Below, in pieces: positions 16,745-28,055 of a DNA stretch of 64,000 nt. Positions within the stretch are counted from its first letter, which is position 1; each line of letters begins with the position of its first letter. This DNA comes from Paraburkholderia sp. HP33-1 (GTDB taxonomy: Bacteria; Pseudomonadota; Gammaproteobacteria; Burkholderiales; Burkholderiaceae): NCBI RefSeq assembly GCF_021390595.1, contig NZ_JAJEJR010000002.1:1116001-1180000 (forward strand). The letters are read 5' to 3'. Below the pieces are notes generated by a model. The model was not told the origin of the DNA. It was given only the letters and a program-made list of their open reading frames with translations, and searched no databases. The position numbers were made by a program, and so were the translations under genes.

Positions 16745-18511
16745 TTACTCGTACCAGCGTGGTGTGTACACCCACTGCACACCCCTATCGCCGCATGAGA
16801 AGCTTCTCGTCAGCGACGATCCGACGATCACCATCGTGCGCATATCCACGTCGGCCGAGCGAAGCTCGCCGAGCGTCAGCGTGCGCAGCGTGCCGCCGGG
16901 CCGGCCGATGTCACGCCCCAGCACCACCTGGGTCGATGGCGCTCGATACTCCCGCACGATGTCGAGCGCCTTGTCGAGTTGCCAAGGACGCGCGCGCGAA
17001 ATCGGGTTGTAGAACGCCATCACGAGGTCGGCTTGCGCCGCATGGCGCAGGCGGGTTTCGATGATCGTCCACGGCTTCAGGTTGTCCGACAGCGACAGCA
17101 TGCAGAAGTCGTGGCCGAGCGGCGCGCCGGCCTGCGCGGCGGTCGCGAGCGCGGCCGACACGCCCGGCACGATCGATAGTTCGACGGCGGCCCATGCTTC
17201 GTTATGCGACTCTTCGAGCGCTTCGAGCGCGGCGGCCGCCATCGCGAACACGCCGGGGTCGCCCGACGACACCATCACGACCGAGCGGCCTTCGCTCGCG
17301 AGTTCGAACGCGTGCCGCGCGCGCTGCATTTCCACGCGATTGTCGGTGCCGTGCACGCGTTGATCGGGGCGCAACGGGCCGGCCATTTTGACGTAGGTGT
17401 CGTAGCCGAGGATGTCGGTCGCTTCGTTCAACGCGGTGCGCGCGGCTGGGACCATCAGCGCGGCGTCGCCGGGGCCGAGGCCGATTACCGTCAGACGTCC
17501 GCGCGCCCGGCCGATCGTCGCGGGGTCGATGGCGAGCGGGGAGAGGGCGAGCGCGACGCTGGTGTGTGCGTCACCGGCCAGCGTTTCGTGGGGGACGCGA
17601 AGCGCGGCGTGCAGCAACGCCGCGGCGCCCGGTTCGCCATGTTCGGCGCTGGCATCGGCGAAGCGCAGCGGCACGTCGAGAAGCGTTGCCGCTTGTGCGA
17701 GCGCCGTGTCGGCCATGCTTGCCGATGGCGCGAGCAAGGCCGCCAGCGAAAGCGGGGCGAGACCGTGCGCGTTCAGTGCCGCGCGCACGCGCGCAACGAT
17801 CGCGTCGGCGGCATCGGCATCCGCGCCCGCATACTCGCTGACCACGGCCGCCACGACACAGCGCGGATGAATGACGAGCTCGTCTTTACCCCCATCCCAT
17901 GCGCGCGGCGTCACACGAATCGCGAGACGCGCCGACTCCGAGCGCGGCAGTTGCGCATCGTCGAGCCACGGTGCGTCGCCTTCGATGCGCGTGCTTTCGC
18001 CCGCGAGCAGATCCGACACGAAGCGCTTGCCCTGGCCCAGGTCGGCGAGCGCATAGCCATCGGGCGGATTGAGCACGCAGGTGCCGAAGCGCAATTCACC
18101 GCTCGTCGTGATCGCGGGTTGCACGCTCAACGCGGCAGCGATGTCGCGCGCCATCACGTTGACGCCCGCGAGGCCGCCGAGCAGCGGCACGACCGCGCTG
18201 CCGTCCTCGGCGACCGCGAGCACGGGTGGTTCGGCGCCTTTGTTCGACATCAGCGGCGCGAGGCAGCGGATCACGATGCCGGCCGCGCAGAGCGCGACGA
18301 TCGGCGTGCCGCGTGCATACAGCTCACGCAGATGCGCGCCGAGCTCGGTATACGAAACATCGGCCTCGACGCGGCCCTGTAACGCGTGGACCTGGCAATC
18401 CGCAGCGACGTGAGGCTCGGCATGCGCGCCACGTTCGGCATACAGCGCCTGAATCCGTCGCGCGGTGGCGAGCGCACCCGCGCCGAGAATCACAATGGCG
18501 GGCGCGTTCAT
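16745..18511 (-). CDS. cobJ: CbiG-CobJ fusion: cobalt-precorrin-5A hydrolase domain plus precorrin-3B C17-methyltransferase
   Basis: The start at 18511 ([10 protein letters not shown]) overlaps the upstream cobI stop by four bases, giving 588 residues. Residues 1 to about 330 are CbiG-like: [34 protein letters not shown], then the CbiG C-terminal domain near 220-330. From about 345 a tetrapyrrole methylase starts with [12 protein letters not shown], and carries [19 protein letters not shown] and a long C-terminal [10 protein letters not shown] block typical of CobJ. CobJ methylates C17 and contracts the corrin ring. CbiG opens the lactone in the anaerobic route. The two are fused in several proteobacteria. 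Confidence 0.93.
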   Translation of the reverse strand: MNAPAIVILGAGALATARRIQALYAERGAHAEPHVAADCQVHALQGRVEADVSYTELGAHLRELYARGTPIVALCAAGIVIRCLAPLMSNKGAEPPVLAVAEDGSAVVPLLGGLAGVNVMARDIAAALSVQPAITTSGELRFGTCVLNPPDGYALADLGQGKRFVSDLLAGESTRIEGDAPWLDDAQLPRSESARLAIRVTPRAWDGGKDELVIHPRCVVAAVVSEYAGADADAADAIVARVRAALNAHGLAPLSLAALLAPSASMADTALAQAATLLDVPLRFADASAEHGEPGAAALLHAALRVPHETLAGDAHTSVALALSPLAIDPATIGRARGRLTVIGLGPGDAALMVPAARTALNEATDILGYDTYVKMAGPLRPDQRVHGTDNRVEMQRARHAFELASEGRSVVMVSSGDPGVFAMAAAALEALEESHNEAWAAVELSIVPGVSAALATAAQAGAPLGHDFCMLSLSDNLKPWTIIETRLRHAAQADLVMAFYNPISRARPWQLDKALDIVREYRAPSTQVVLGRDIGRPGGTLRTLTLGELRSADVDMRTMVIVGSSLTRSFSCGDRGVQWVYTPRWYE

Positions 18512-19251
18512 CCTTGCCATTTTTGCCCCGGCACGACCAGCAGCGAGAAATACGGCGAAGCCATCGGATCGACTTCGGCGAGCGGCACGATCCGCTGACT
18601 GCGCATCGTCGCGCGTTCGACGTACAGCGCGCGCTGCGCGAGTCCGAGTTCGTCGAGCACACGCCGCACCTTGTCGAAGTTGCGGCCGAGCTTCATGATG
18701 ACCGCGGCGTCCGCATCGGCGAGACGCCGGCGCAGTTCGTCCTCGGGAAGCACGCCCGACAGCACCGACAAGCTCTGGTTGCGATACACGAGCGGCGCGC
18801 CGAGCACGGCCGTGCCGCCGAGCATTGAGCACACGCCCGGCACCACTTCACTGTCGTAGCGCGCGGCGAGCCGGTCGTGCAGATACATGTACGAGCCGTA
18901 GAAGAACGGATCGCCCTCGCAGATCACGGCGACGTCGCGACCCGCGTCGAGATGGCTCGCGACGATTTCGGCGGCGGTGTCGTAGAAGTCCGCGATGATC
19001 GCTTCGTACGACAGCGGCGGTTCGAGCGCTTCGGTCGTGACCGGATAGACGAGTGGCAGATGCTGCTGCGCGTCGTGCAGATGCGCTTCGATGATGCCGA
19101 ACGCGTTGCCTTTCTTGCCCTTCGCAACGAAATAAGCAACCACCGGCGCGGCTTTCAGCAGTCGCAGCGCCTTCACCGTGATCAGCTCAGGATCGCCGGG
19201 GCCGACGCCGATGCCGTACAACCGACCGCGACTGGTTAGCGGGTTCGCCAT
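18508..19251 (-). CDS. cobI: Precorrin-2 C20-methyltransferase
   Basis: This is a 247-residue SAM-dependent tetrapyrrole methylase. The glycine-rich [16 protein letters not shown] is at the N-terminus, then [30 protein letters not shown] and [11 protein letters not shown]. The KLGRN segment and length point to CobI/CbiL rather than another methylase of the same fold. It converts precorrin-2 to precorrin-3A. The gene directly abuts cobH (next base after its stop upstream) and overlaps cbiG/cobJ by four bases, so all are one leftward operon. Confidence 0.94.
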   Translation of the reverse strand: MANPLTSRGRLYGIGVGPGDPELITVKALRLLKAAPVVAYFVAKGKKGNAFGIIEAHLHDAQQHLPLVYPVTTEALEPPLSYEAIIADFYDTAAEIVASHLDAGRDVAVICEGDPFFYGSYMYLHDRLAARYDSEVVPGVCSMLGGTAVLGAPLVYRNQSLSVLSGVLPEDELRRRLADADAAVIMKLGRNFDKVRRVLDELGLAQRALYVERATMRSQRIVPLAEVDPMASPYFSLLVVPGQKWQG

Positions 19252-19878
19252 TTATTCGACCTCCGTCGCGAGCGCGTTGACTGCGGCGGCGGCCATCGCG
19301 CTGCCGCCGCGCCGTCCGTGCACGACCACGTAGGGCACGCCGCGGCTGTCTTGCGCAAGTGCCGCTTTCGATTCCGCCGCGCCGACGAAGCCGACCGGAA
19401 AGCCGAGAATCAGCGCGGGTTTCGGCGCTCCCGCGTCAAGCATGTCGAGCAGATGAAACAGGGCGGTCGGCGCATTGCCGATCACGACGACGCTGCCCGC
19501 CAGATGCGGACGCCACAATTCGAGTGCGGCGGCCGAGCGCGTGTTGCCGAGCTCGCGCGCGAGCTCGGGCACGTCCGTATGCGTGAGCGTGCAGATCACT
19601 TCGTTGTTCGCGGGCAGCCGCGCGCGCGTGATGCCCTGCGCGACCATGCCCGCGTCGCACAGGATCGGCGCGCCTTGCGCGAGCGCGGTGCGGCCGGCGC
19701 TGCCGGCACCGTGGGAGAACGCGAGGTCTTCGATCACGTCGACCATGCCGCACGCGTGGATCACGCGCACCGCGAGTTTTTCGAGGTCGGCGGGGATGCG
19801 CGCGAGGTCGGCCTCCGCGCGGATCGTCGCGAACGATTGGCGATAGATCTCCTGACCGTCGCGAATGTAATCAAGCAT
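19252..19878 (-). CDS. cobH: Precorrin-8X methylmutase
   Basis: This is 208 residues from ATG 19878 (MLDYIRDG); a longer frame to 19905 is not needed. The CobH/CbiC signature is visible: YRQSFATIRAEADLARIP, VRVIHACGMVD, then GSVVVIGNAPTALFHLL and ILGFPVGFVGAAESK. The catalytic His is in the I-H-A-C-G segment. It moves the C11 methyl to C12, forming hydrogenobyrinate. The start overlaps the upstream cobG stop by eight bases, and the next gene, cobI, starts one base after its stop. Confidence 0.95.
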   Translation of the reverse strand: MLDYIRDGQEIYRQSFATIRAEADLARIPADLEKLAVRVIHACGMVDVIEDLAFSHGAGSAGRTALAQGAPILCDAGMVAQGITRARLPANNEVICTLTHTDVPELARELGNTRSAAALELWRPHLAGSVVVIGNAPTALFHLLDMLDAGAPKPALILGFPVGFVGAAESKAALAQDSRGVPYVVVHGRRGGSAMAAAAVNALATEVE

Positions 19879-21286
19879 GAGGGGTACTCCGGGCGAGGCG
19901 CGCAAGCAGTGCGGCGGCCTCGTCGATCGTCAGTTGGGGCGCGACGCATTGGCCGAAGCCGGGGCGGCCGTCGCGTCGATAAAGGTCGTAAAGGCCGGGC
20001 GCGGCGGCGAGCAGCGTGTAGGGCGCGCAATGCGCGGCCGCGCACGAGCGCGGGCAACCCGTCAGATGCACGTCGAGCCCGGCAGGTAAGCGCTCGGCCA
20101 GTTGCAGCGCGTCGGTCTTGGTGTCGGCGAGGCCCTTCGCGCAGCCGGCCGATCCGGCGCATGCGATCACGTGCGTGATGGCCTGCGCGGGATCGCAGGC
20201 GAGGCCGAGCGCGATCAGTTTCGCGAGCACGACGGGCGCGGCCTGCGTCGCGACGTCGGGCAGCAGCACGCTTTGCCACGGCGTTGCGTGCAGCATGCCG
20301 TTGCCGTGCCTTTGCGCGAGCTCGGCAAGGCGGCGCAGCGTCGCCGCGTCGATCCGGCCGAGCGGCGGCTGGCCGCCGACGTGCGATGTGCCGTCGCCGC
20401 GCTGCGCGTGCGCGCCGAGCCGCAGCGACGCGTCGGCGGTGATGTGTCGTCGCCAATGGCTCAGCGACGCGTCGCGCGCGAGCGGAAAATCGACGTAGCG
20501 TTGCGCGTGTTGCAGCAGCGCATCGGCGCAGTGCGTGGCGAGCAGGTCGCGCATGCGGGTTGCGTCGGCGGCGGCAAGGTCAAGGAACGTGTGCAACAGC
20601 GCGCGCACGAGCGCGGGCACGCGCGACGGCGGCACGGCCGCGAGCGCGCCCGTGCCGTTGACGTTCGCGCCGGCGGAAACCGGGCTTCCCGCGAGGCCGA
20701 ACACGAAGCGCACGCCTCTTTCGTCGGGCGACGCCGCGAGCCACACGTCATGCGGATGATCGACTCGCGCGAGCTGTTCGCCGCCATCAAGCAGCAGCGC
20801 GAATTTCGGCGACAACGCCGCGAAGCGCGCGTCGCTTTGCAGCAGCGCGAGCAATTCTCCGCACAGCGGCGTCGTGTCGATCAGCGCGTGCGGATCGCGG
20901 CCGGCGGCGGGGCTGATCATCACGTTGCGGACGTCGTCGGCGGAACTGAGCGCTGAAGCGGGCCCGAGCCCCGCGCGAATCAGCGCCGCGCTCAACGCCG
21001 CTTCGTGTCCGCTACGCACGCCGCGCAGTTGCAGGTTCGCGCGATTGGTCAGCTCGGCGACGCCGTTCGCGTGCCGGGTGCTCGCATCGGCGATCGCGCG
21101 TGCCTGCGCTGCGCTCAGCACGCCGCCGGGCAGTTTGATGCGGCAGATGCCGCCGTCGCGCGCAGGGACGATGCGCAGCAGCCCCGGACACGCCGAGGAC
21201 CGCGGTGTCGTGACCGCGTGGGACAAAACGGGGGGAGGCGAAGCTCGATTCAAGAGGGCACCGGGTTTAGCGTCGCGCGACGGCAT
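19871..21286 (-). CDS. cobG: Precorrin-3B synthase (CobG)
   Basis: The start at 21286 is chosen for a GAGG site 9 bases upstream, giving 471 residues; an ATG at 21334 is possible. The ferredoxin-type sulfite/nitrite reductase half-domain appears near the N-terminus (GICRIKLPGG, then ANLQLRGVR). The [4Fe-4S] ligands are in CAGSAGC and CPRSCAAAHC near the C-terminus. CobG uses O2 to hydroxylate precorrin-3A and form the lactone, an aerobic-pathway step. It is first in the leftward cob operon. The N-terminal 30 residues are poorly conserved in type, so the exact start is uncertain. Confidence 0.9.
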   Translation of the reverse strand: MPSRDAKPGALLNRASPPPVLSHAVTTPRSSACPGLLRIVPARDGGICRIKLPGGVLSAAQARAIADASTRHANGVAELTNRANLQLRGVRSGHEAALSAALIRAGLGPASALSSADDVRNVMISPAAGRDPHALIDTTPLCGELLALLQSDARFAALSPKFALLLDGGEQLARVDHPHDVWLAASPDERGVRFVFGLAGSPVSAGANVNGTGALAAVPPSRVPALVRALLHTFLDLAAADATRMRDLLATHCADALLQHAQRYVDFPLARDASLSHWRRHITADASLRLGAHAQRGDGTSHVGGQPPLGRIDAATLRRLAELAQRHGNGMLHATPWQSVLLPDVATQAAPVVLAKLIALGLACDPAQAITHVIACAGSAGCAKGLADTKTDALQLAERLPAGLDVHLTGCPRSCAAAHCAPYTLLAAAPGLYDLYRRDGRPGFGQCVAPQLTIDEAAALLARLARSTPHA

Positions 21287-21564
21287 GGCTGCGGCCTCGC
21301 TGCATGCTGCCCGATAGGGGCCGGCGTGAACCATGCGGCCGGAACAGCGCTTCGGGCTGACCGTGGGCAATGAAAGCGGCCATTATATCTTTACGCTGTG
21401 GCCGCAGCGCCTGTTTGTCGGCCATCGCGCGATGCAGCGGGCCGCACGGCGGCGGTATCATGCGGACTTTCGCAAACCGCCGTCCGAGCCCGCGCGCAGC
21501 CGCGTGCATGACGCGGCGCGGCGCAAAACGCTAAAGAACCGACGCAATTGATGAGGATGGGTGC
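21287..21564. promoter_or_regulatory. Divergent cob promoter region, no riboswitch recognised
   Basis: This 278-base gap separates the leftward cobG and rightward cobL operons and must hold both promoters. I looked for the conserved blocks of a cobalamin riboswitch and its B12 box on both strands and saw none. Inverted GC-rich patches exist, but none is followed by a T-run. Regulation is therefore not evident. Confidence 0.45.
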
Positions 21565-22787
21565 ATGCCGGCATGGCTGACTGTAGTGGGCATTGGCGAC
21601 GACGGCTTCGCCGGATTGGGGCGGCCCGCGCGGCGTGCGTTGCTGAGCGCGTCGGTCGTGTACGGCGGCGAGCGCCATCTGGCGATGTTGCCCGCGCGGC
21701 TCGCCGCGCGCCGCGCCGCGTGGCCGCGTCCGTTCGATCTCACGCCGTTGCTCGCCGAGCGTCCGCACGCGGTATGCGTGCTCGCGAGCGGCGACCCGAT
21801 GCTGTTCGGCGTCGGCGCGACGCTCGCGCGGCAGTTGCCGGCCGGTGAATTGCGTGTGCTGCCTGCGCCGTCGTCGTTGTCGCTCGCGGCCGCGCGGCTC
21901 GGCTGGCCGTTGCAGGATGTCGCGACCGTGTCGCTGGTCGGCCGGCCGCTCGCCGCGCTGAATGCGTATCTGCATGACGGCGCGCGCCTGTTCGTGCTGA
22001 GCGCCGACGGGCGCACGCCCGCGGCGCTGGCCGCGTCGCTCGACGCGCGCGGTTTCGGCGCAACTTGCATGACCGTGCTCGAACATCTGGGTGGCGAACT
22101 CGAACGGCGTGTCGATGGCCGCGCGGATCAATGGCCGGCCGGGGAGATGGCGGCGCTCAATCTGATCGCGCTCGACTGCCGCGCGTCAGCGCAAGCGCCG
22201 CGTCTGCCGCTGACCTGCGGCTTGCCGGATGATGCCTTCGTCCACGACGGTCAGTTGACCAAACGCGATGTCCGCGCGATCACGCTCGCGCGACTCGCAC
22301 CCGCGCCCGGCGAATTGCTATGGGACGTGGGCGCGGGTAGCGGTTCGATCGGCATCGAATGGATGCGTGCGCATCCCACCTGTCGCGCGATCGCGATCGA
22401 AGCGCACGAAGCGCGGCAGCGTTTCATCGAACAGAATCGCGATGCGTTGGGCGTGCCTGGCCTGCAACTGGTGGCGGGCCGCGCGCCCGACGCGTTGCGG
22501 GGGCTGCCGGCGCCGCATGCGGTGTTTATCGGCGGTGGCGTCACGGAGCCCGGCGTGCTCGACACCTGTTGGTCACGGCTGCGCGACGGCGGCCGGCTCG
22601 TCGCGAACGCGGTGACGCTGCAAGGCGAGGCGGTGCTCGCCGCGTGGCGCGAGCGGCATGGCGGCACGCTGACGCGCATCGCGCTCGCGCACGCCCAACC
22701 GCTCGGCGGCTTCGATACGTGGCGTCAGGCATTGCCGATCACGTTACTCGACGTGACGAAACCTGCGCGGCCGTCGCCCGATTCGTG

Positions 22788-22788
<1 letters not shown>
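21565..22788 (+). CDS. cobL: Precorrin-6Y C5,15-methyltransferase (decarboxylating)
   Basis: This 407-residue CbiE-CbiT fusion is first in the rightward cob operon. Residues 1-200 are a tetrapyrrole methylase ([42 protein letters not shown]). Residues about 215-400 are a class I SAM methyltransferase with [16 protein letters not shown]. Together they methylate C5 and C15 and decarboxylate the acetate side chain at C12. The start has AGGATG upstream. The stop TGA overlaps the ATG of cbiD by one base. Confidence 0.95.
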
Positions 22789-23884
<1,096 letters not shown>

Positions 23885-23888
<4 letters not shown>

Positions 23889-24625
23889 CGCGCGTGCTGC
23901 TGCTCGGCGGTACCGGCGACGCGCTGAAGATCGCGCGCCGACTCGGTCCCGCGCACGTGTACAGTCTCGCGGGACTCGGCAAGGTGCCCGACGACCTGAA
24001 GTGCGCGGTGCGCGTCGGCGGTTTCGGCGGCAGCGAGGGTCTTGCGCGCTACATCTCCAGCGAGCGGATCGACCTCGTGATCGACGCGACGCATCCGTAC
24101 GCGGCGCAAATCAGCGCAAACGCCGTAGAGGCGTGCCGGGCGGCGAATGTGCCGTGCTGGGCGCTGCGTCGTCCGGCGTGGCAACCGCAAGCCGGCGACG
24201 ACTGGCGCATGGTCGGCGACTGGCACGAACTGGTCGACGCGCTGGCGCCGTTCAGGCGGCCGCTCTTCACGCTCGGACGCGAACCGCTCGCGCATCTCGA
24301 CGAGATTCCACCGCAACAGTTCTGGACCGTACGTGTGCTCGATTCGCATCCGGACACCGCGCGCTCGCGCGTCCTCGCGGCGCGCGGACCGTTCACGCTG
24401 GACGGCGAACGCGCGCTGTTCGCGCTGCAGGGGTTCGATGTCGTCGTCAGCAAGAACAGCGGGGGCGGTGCGACCGAGGCGAAGCTCGAGGTCGCGCGCG
24501 AACGTGGCTTGCCGGTGATCATGCTGCGCCGGCCGGTGTTGCCCGGTGTCGATCGCGAGTTCGCCACCGCTGCCGACCTTCTCGATGCGTTGCCCGCGCA
24601 GGTGGCCGCGGATCCGGCTAATTGA
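23885..24625 (+). CDS. cobK: Precorrin-6A reductase
   Basis: This is 246 residues from the ATG at 23885, which overlaps the cbiD stop (ATGA). The N-terminal [16 protein letters not shown] nucleotide-binding start, the [14 protein letters not shown] motif and the C-terminal [20 protein letters not shown] motif are those of CobK/CbiJ. The enzyme uses NADPH to reduce the macrocycle of precorrin-6A. It is third in the rightward cob operon, 19 bases before cobM. Confidence 0.95.
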
Positions 24626-24644
24626 GCAAATATTGGAGTGTCGA

Positions 24645-25373
24645 ATGACAGTGTTTTTTATCGGCGCCGGTCCAGGCGACCCGGAGCTGATCACGGTGAA
24701 AGGGCAACGCCTCGTGCGCAGTTGTCCGGTGATCCTGTATGCGGGGTCGCTGGTGCCGGCCGCGGTGCTCGAAGGCCACAGCGCCGAACAGGTGATCAAC
24801 ACCGCGGAGCTCGATCTCGACCAGATCGTCGCGCTGCTCGCGGCGGCGCACGCGAAAGGTCAGGATGTCGCGCGGGTACATTCGGGCGATCCATCGCTGT
24901 ACGGTGCGATCGGCGAGCAGATCCGCCGTTTGCGTGAGCTGGGCATTCCGTATGAAATCGTGCCCGGTGTGACCGCGACGGCCGCGTGCGCGGCGGCGCT
25001 CGGTTGCGAGCTGACGCTGCCGAACGTGTCACAAACGCTGATCCTCACGCGCTATGCGAGCAAAACGTCGATGCCCGAAGGCGAGCAGTTGGCCGACCTG
25101 GCGCGGCATCGCGCGACGCTGGCGATTCACCTCGGCGTGCGGCATCTCGCGCGCATCGTCGATGAATTGCGGCCGCATTACGGCGGCGCATGCCCGATCG
25201 CGGTGATCTATAGGGCAAGCTGGCCCGACGAGGAGAAAATCACCGGCACGCTCGACGACATCGTCGCAAAAGTGCAGGGCAGCGCGATCGAGCGGACCGC
25301 GCTGATTCTGGTCGGGCGGGTGCTGGCCGCGGAAGGTTTCGCCGATTCGACGCTGTACGCGAAGGACAGCTGA
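24645..25373 (+). CDS. cobM: Precorrin-4 C11-methyltransferase
   Basis: This is 242 residues from the ATG at 24645 with GGAG about 7 bases upstream. The tetrapyrrole methylase motifs are [20 protein letters not shown], then RVHSGDPSLYGAIGEQ, VPGVTATAACAAALG, and the CobM-type TRYASKTSMPEGE segment. It methylates C11 of precorrin-4. It is the last gene of the rightward cob operon; a hairpin follows the stop at once. Confidence 0.95.
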   Translation: MTVFFIGAGPGDPELITVKGQRLVRSCPVILYAGSLVPAAVLEGHSAEQVINTAELDLDQIVALLAAAHAKGQDVARVHSGDPSLYGAIGEQIRRLRELGIPYEIVPGVTATAACAAALGCELTLPNVSQTLILTRYASKTSMPEGEQLADLARHRATLAIHLGVRHLARIVDELRPHYGGACPIAVIYRASWPDEEKITGTLDDIVAKVQGSAIERTALILVGRVLAAEGFADSTLYAKDS

Positions 25374-25402
25374 CGGCACGGGGCGAGCCCGACCGCCGTC
25401 TT
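25372..25402 (+). terminator. Possible terminator after cobM
   Basis: GACGGC (25372-25377) pairs with GCCGTC (25395-25400), with an inner GGGC/GCCC helix. It overlaps the cobM stop codon. Only a short T-T follows, so it is a weak candidate. Confidence 0.35.
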
Positions 25403-25486
25403 CCCGGCAAAACGCGAAGATGCGCAAACGCGAAAGTCAGCAAGTTCTGCACCGCCGCGCGGCGCGCGGACCGGTATCGTGGCGCC

Positions 25487-26377
25487 ATGATGAAGCCCAG
25501 CACCCAACGTGATTACCGTCGACGGATCGCTCGCGTGGTCGAGGCCATTCTGCTCGAGCCCGGCGCGCGTCACACGCTCGCCAGCCTTGCGGCCGTCGCG
25601 CATATGTCGCCGTATCACTTCCACCGGATTTATCGCGCGTTGATGGGCGAGAGTGTCGTCGACACCGTCAAGCGTCTGCGGCTCGCCGAGGCGGCGCAAA
25701 GGCTGACCGACGCCGCGCAAGTCACCTCGGTCGCCCACGACGCCGGCTACGACAGTCCGCAAGCCTTCGCGCGCGCGTTTCGCGATTTCACCGGCGTGTC
25801 GCCGAGCGAGTTCAGGGCGCGGCAGCGGCATCTGGTTGCGAATCCGGCGGCGTCAGCGTTGCCGTCCGTCGAAATCGCCGAGCTCGCGCCGCTCGACGTG
25901 CTGTGCGTTCGCCATGACGGCCCGGTTGCGACGATCGGCCAGACCTTCCAGACGTTGATGACGATGCTGCGCTGCGACGAGGATCCACATTTGCAGCAGC
26001 GCGTCGGTATCTGCGCGCGCGATGCGACGGTGGCCGGCGGGTTTCGCTATCACGCGGGAATCGTCGCCGCGTCGCAGACTGCGTTCAGCCGCGCGATCGA
26101 GCGGCTCGATGAGACCACGCAGCAGTCGTGCGTTACCGGGCCGCCGCCGGGCGTCGTGCCGCTGCGGCTCGAAGGCGGCCTGTACGCGGTGCACCGCCTC
26201 GTCGGCCCTTATGCGCTGATCTCACCGACGTTCAGGGCGCTGTACGGCGGCTGGCTGCCGCGCAGCGGCTACCGGCGCGATCAGCGGCCGGGGCTCGAAC
26301 TGTATCGAAGCACGCCCGATCGCGGCGCGCTGCATCCCTGCATCACCGATCTGCTGATCCCCATTTGCGAGGACTAA
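25487..26377 (+). CDS. AraC-family regulator with GyrI-like effector domain
   Basis: This is a 296-residue protein. The double helix-turn-helix is N-terminal (about residues 12-112: LASLAAVAHMSPYHFHRIYR, then VTSVAHDAGYDSPQAFARAF and FTGVSPSEFR). It is followed by a GyrI/SOUL-like small-molecule-binding domain (about 130-295). That order is typical of Rob/SoxS-like multidrug or oxidative-stress sensors. It ends two bases before the start of the secreted hydrolase gene, whose ribosome site overlaps its last codons, so they are co-transcribed. Effector unknown. Confidence 0.88.
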   Translation: MMKPSTQRDYRRRIARVVEAILLEPGARHTLASLAAVAHMSPYHFHRIYRALMGESVVDTVKRLRLAEAAQRLTDAAQVTSVAHDAGYDSPQAFARAFRDFTGVSPSEFRARQRHLVANPAASALPSVEIAELAPLDVLCVRHDGPVATIGQTFQTLMTMLRCDEDPHLQQRVGICARDATVAGGFRYHAGIVAASQTAFSRAIERLDETTQQSCVTGPPPGVVPLRLEGGLYAVHRLVGPYALISPTFRALYGGWLPRSGYRRDQRPGLELYRSTPDRGALHPCITDLLIPICED

Positions 26378-26379
26378 CC

Positions 26380-27561
26380 ATGATGCGTCGAGGCTGTGCC
26401 GCGCTGTCGAGCGCGATGTTGGTGTCGCTGTCGGTAGCGTTATCGGGGGCGCTGTGCGGCGCGCTATGGACTGCGTTGCCGACGCCGGCTGTCGCTCAAT
26501 CCGCCCCCGCCGATTGGCACGTCGGCGAAACGCGCCGCGTGTTTCATCCCGCCGCGGCCCGCAACTGGCGCGGCGCGCAAACCCAGGCGCTGATCACGAG
26601 CATCTGGTATCCGGCCGACGCGACGCAGCCTCAGACACCTCACGATATCGGCGCGCCGGGCCATCCGATCTTTCTCGGCCACGCTGCCGCCGACGATGCG
26701 CCGCTGTCGGCCGCGCAGCCCAAATACCCATTGCTGCTGCTGTCGCACGGCACCGGCGGCAGCGCGGCCAGTCTCGACTGGCTCGCGGCGTCGCTGGCCG
26801 CGCAGGGCTATATCGTCGCTGGCGTCAATCATCCGGGCAACAACGCCCTGGAGCCGCGCACGCGCGACGGTTTCATCCTCTGGTGGGAGCGCGCCACAGA
26901 TGTCAGCGAAGTGCTCGACGGCATGCTTGCGGACCCGCATTTCGGTCCGCGCGTCGACACCACGCGGATCGGCGCGCTGGGCTTTTCGCTCGGCGGCTAC
27001 ACGGTGCTCGAACTCGCGGGCGCGCGTACCGATTTGGCCGCGTTCGAGCACTTCTGCACGTCGCCCGAAGCCGATGCGATCTGCTCGCCGCCGGAAGCCG
27101 CCAATCTCGCGCACGCGCCGGGTGCGCCGGCGCTGACGGTTGCGGGGTTATCGGTGGAAACGCAGGCGTCGCGCGCGCGTTCGGGCGACTCGTATCGCGA
27201 TCCGCGTATCAAGGCCGCGTTCGCGATCGCGCCCGCGCTCGGTGAGGCGTTCAACAGTTCATCTTTCAAGGAAGTGACGATTCCGGTCGCGCTGCTCGCG
27301 GGCGAGGCCGACACGACTGCGCCCGTCAACACCAATATTCACCGCGTCGCGGGCTTCATACCCCAGGCGACGGTGACGATCGTGCCGGGCGCGTCGCACT
27401 ATACGTTCATGGATGTGTGCGAGCCCGAGGTGATGGAGCGTCTCGCGCCGGTTTGCAAGGACGGCCCGGGTGTTGACCGCGCCGCGATTCATGCGCGAAC
27501 CGCCGCCCAGGTACGTGATTTCTTCGCAGCGACGATGCCGGCGGGCCGGCGCGAACAGTGA
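26380..27561 (+). CDS. Secreted dienelactone-hydrolase-like alpha/beta hydrolase
   Basis: This is 393 residues. GAGGA lies about 7 bases before the ATG at 26380, within the end of the AraC gene. A signal peptide covers about residues 1-40, ending TPAVAQ. The fold shows LLLLSHGTGGSAASLDWLA (oxyanion), the nucleophile motif GFSLGGYT and a late acid/His pair (GEADTTAPV, GASHYTFMD). This resembles platelet-activating-factor acetylhydrolase or dienelactone hydrolase relatives acting in the periplasm. The pairing with an AraC/GyrI regulator suggests response to a small ester or toxicant, which is inference. Confidence 0.83.
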   Translation: MMRRGCAALSSAMLVSLSVALSGALCGALWTALPTPAVAQSAPADWHVGETRRVFHPAAARNWRGAQTQALITSIWYPADATQPQTPHDIGAPGHPIFLGHAAADDAPLSAAQPKYPLLLLSHGTGGSAASLDWLAASLAAQGYIVAGVNHPGNNALEPRTRDGFILWWERATDVSEVLDGMLADPHFGPRVDTTRIGALGFSLGGYTVLELAGARTDLAAFEHFCTSPEADAICSPPEAANLAHAPGAPALTVAGLSVETQASRARSGDSYRDPRIKAAFAIAPALGEAFNSSSFKEVTIPVALLAGEADTTAPVNTNIHRVAGFIPQATVTIVPGASHYTFMDVCEPEVMERLAPVCKDGPGVDRAAIHARTAAQVRDFFAATMPAGRREQ

Positions 27562-27779
27562 CGGCTGCGTGACGCGAAAAGCGTAGTATCGATATGTTGA
27601 GTGCGTCGGCGGCCAGGAGGAGGCCTTGCTGCGACGCGTCGGCGCGGCCGCGTGGGGCGGCCCGGCAGGAGTATGCACCTCGCGGAGAATGCGTGCTCGT
27701 GCCTGAGCAACCGGCAAACCGGCTGGTTTGGGCACGACCATTGTGTATCCAGTTTCCCTTTGACACATGGAGGTCGATT

Positions 27780-28055
27780 ATGAGAATCGAATTCACCGGA
27801 CGCCGGGAAGTCGTGGCTGCTGCGCGCGTCGCCTACGAGGCCAATGTGGACGGGAAGGACGTATGGTGCAGCGTGTCGCTCGACGCGCTCAATGACCACT
27901 TCGGCAATGGCAGCCTCGGCAACGGCGCCCCGTCGGCTCATGATCTGGTGGGAGCGTTCGAGGCGAATCGCGCGCGCATTGAAAATGCGACGCGGCGGGT
28001 GCTGGAACGAAACGGGGGGCGGTCCGTGGAGCTCGAAACGCGCGACTTCGATTGA
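27780..28055 (+). CDS. DUF1488 family protein
   Basis: This is 91 residues with GGAGG 7 bases before the ATG at 27780. The sequence has the family shape: a short strand region, V-W-C-S-V-S-L-D-A-L-N-D-H-F-G, then a helix with AFEANRARIENATRRVLER. DUF1488 proteins are small cytoplasmic proteins of unknown function common in Burkholderia. A strong T-tailed hairpin sits 145 bases after the stop. It is transcribed as a single unit. Confidence 0.8.
   Translation: MRIEFTGRREVVAAARVAYEANVDGKDVWCSVSLDALNDHFGNGSLGNGAPSAHDLVGAFEANRARIENATRRVLERNGGRSVELETRDFD

Noticed and set aside
21287..21564. Search for a cobalamin riboswitch between the two cob operons
   Set aside because: None of the conserved riboswitch blocks or a B12 box could be found on either strand.
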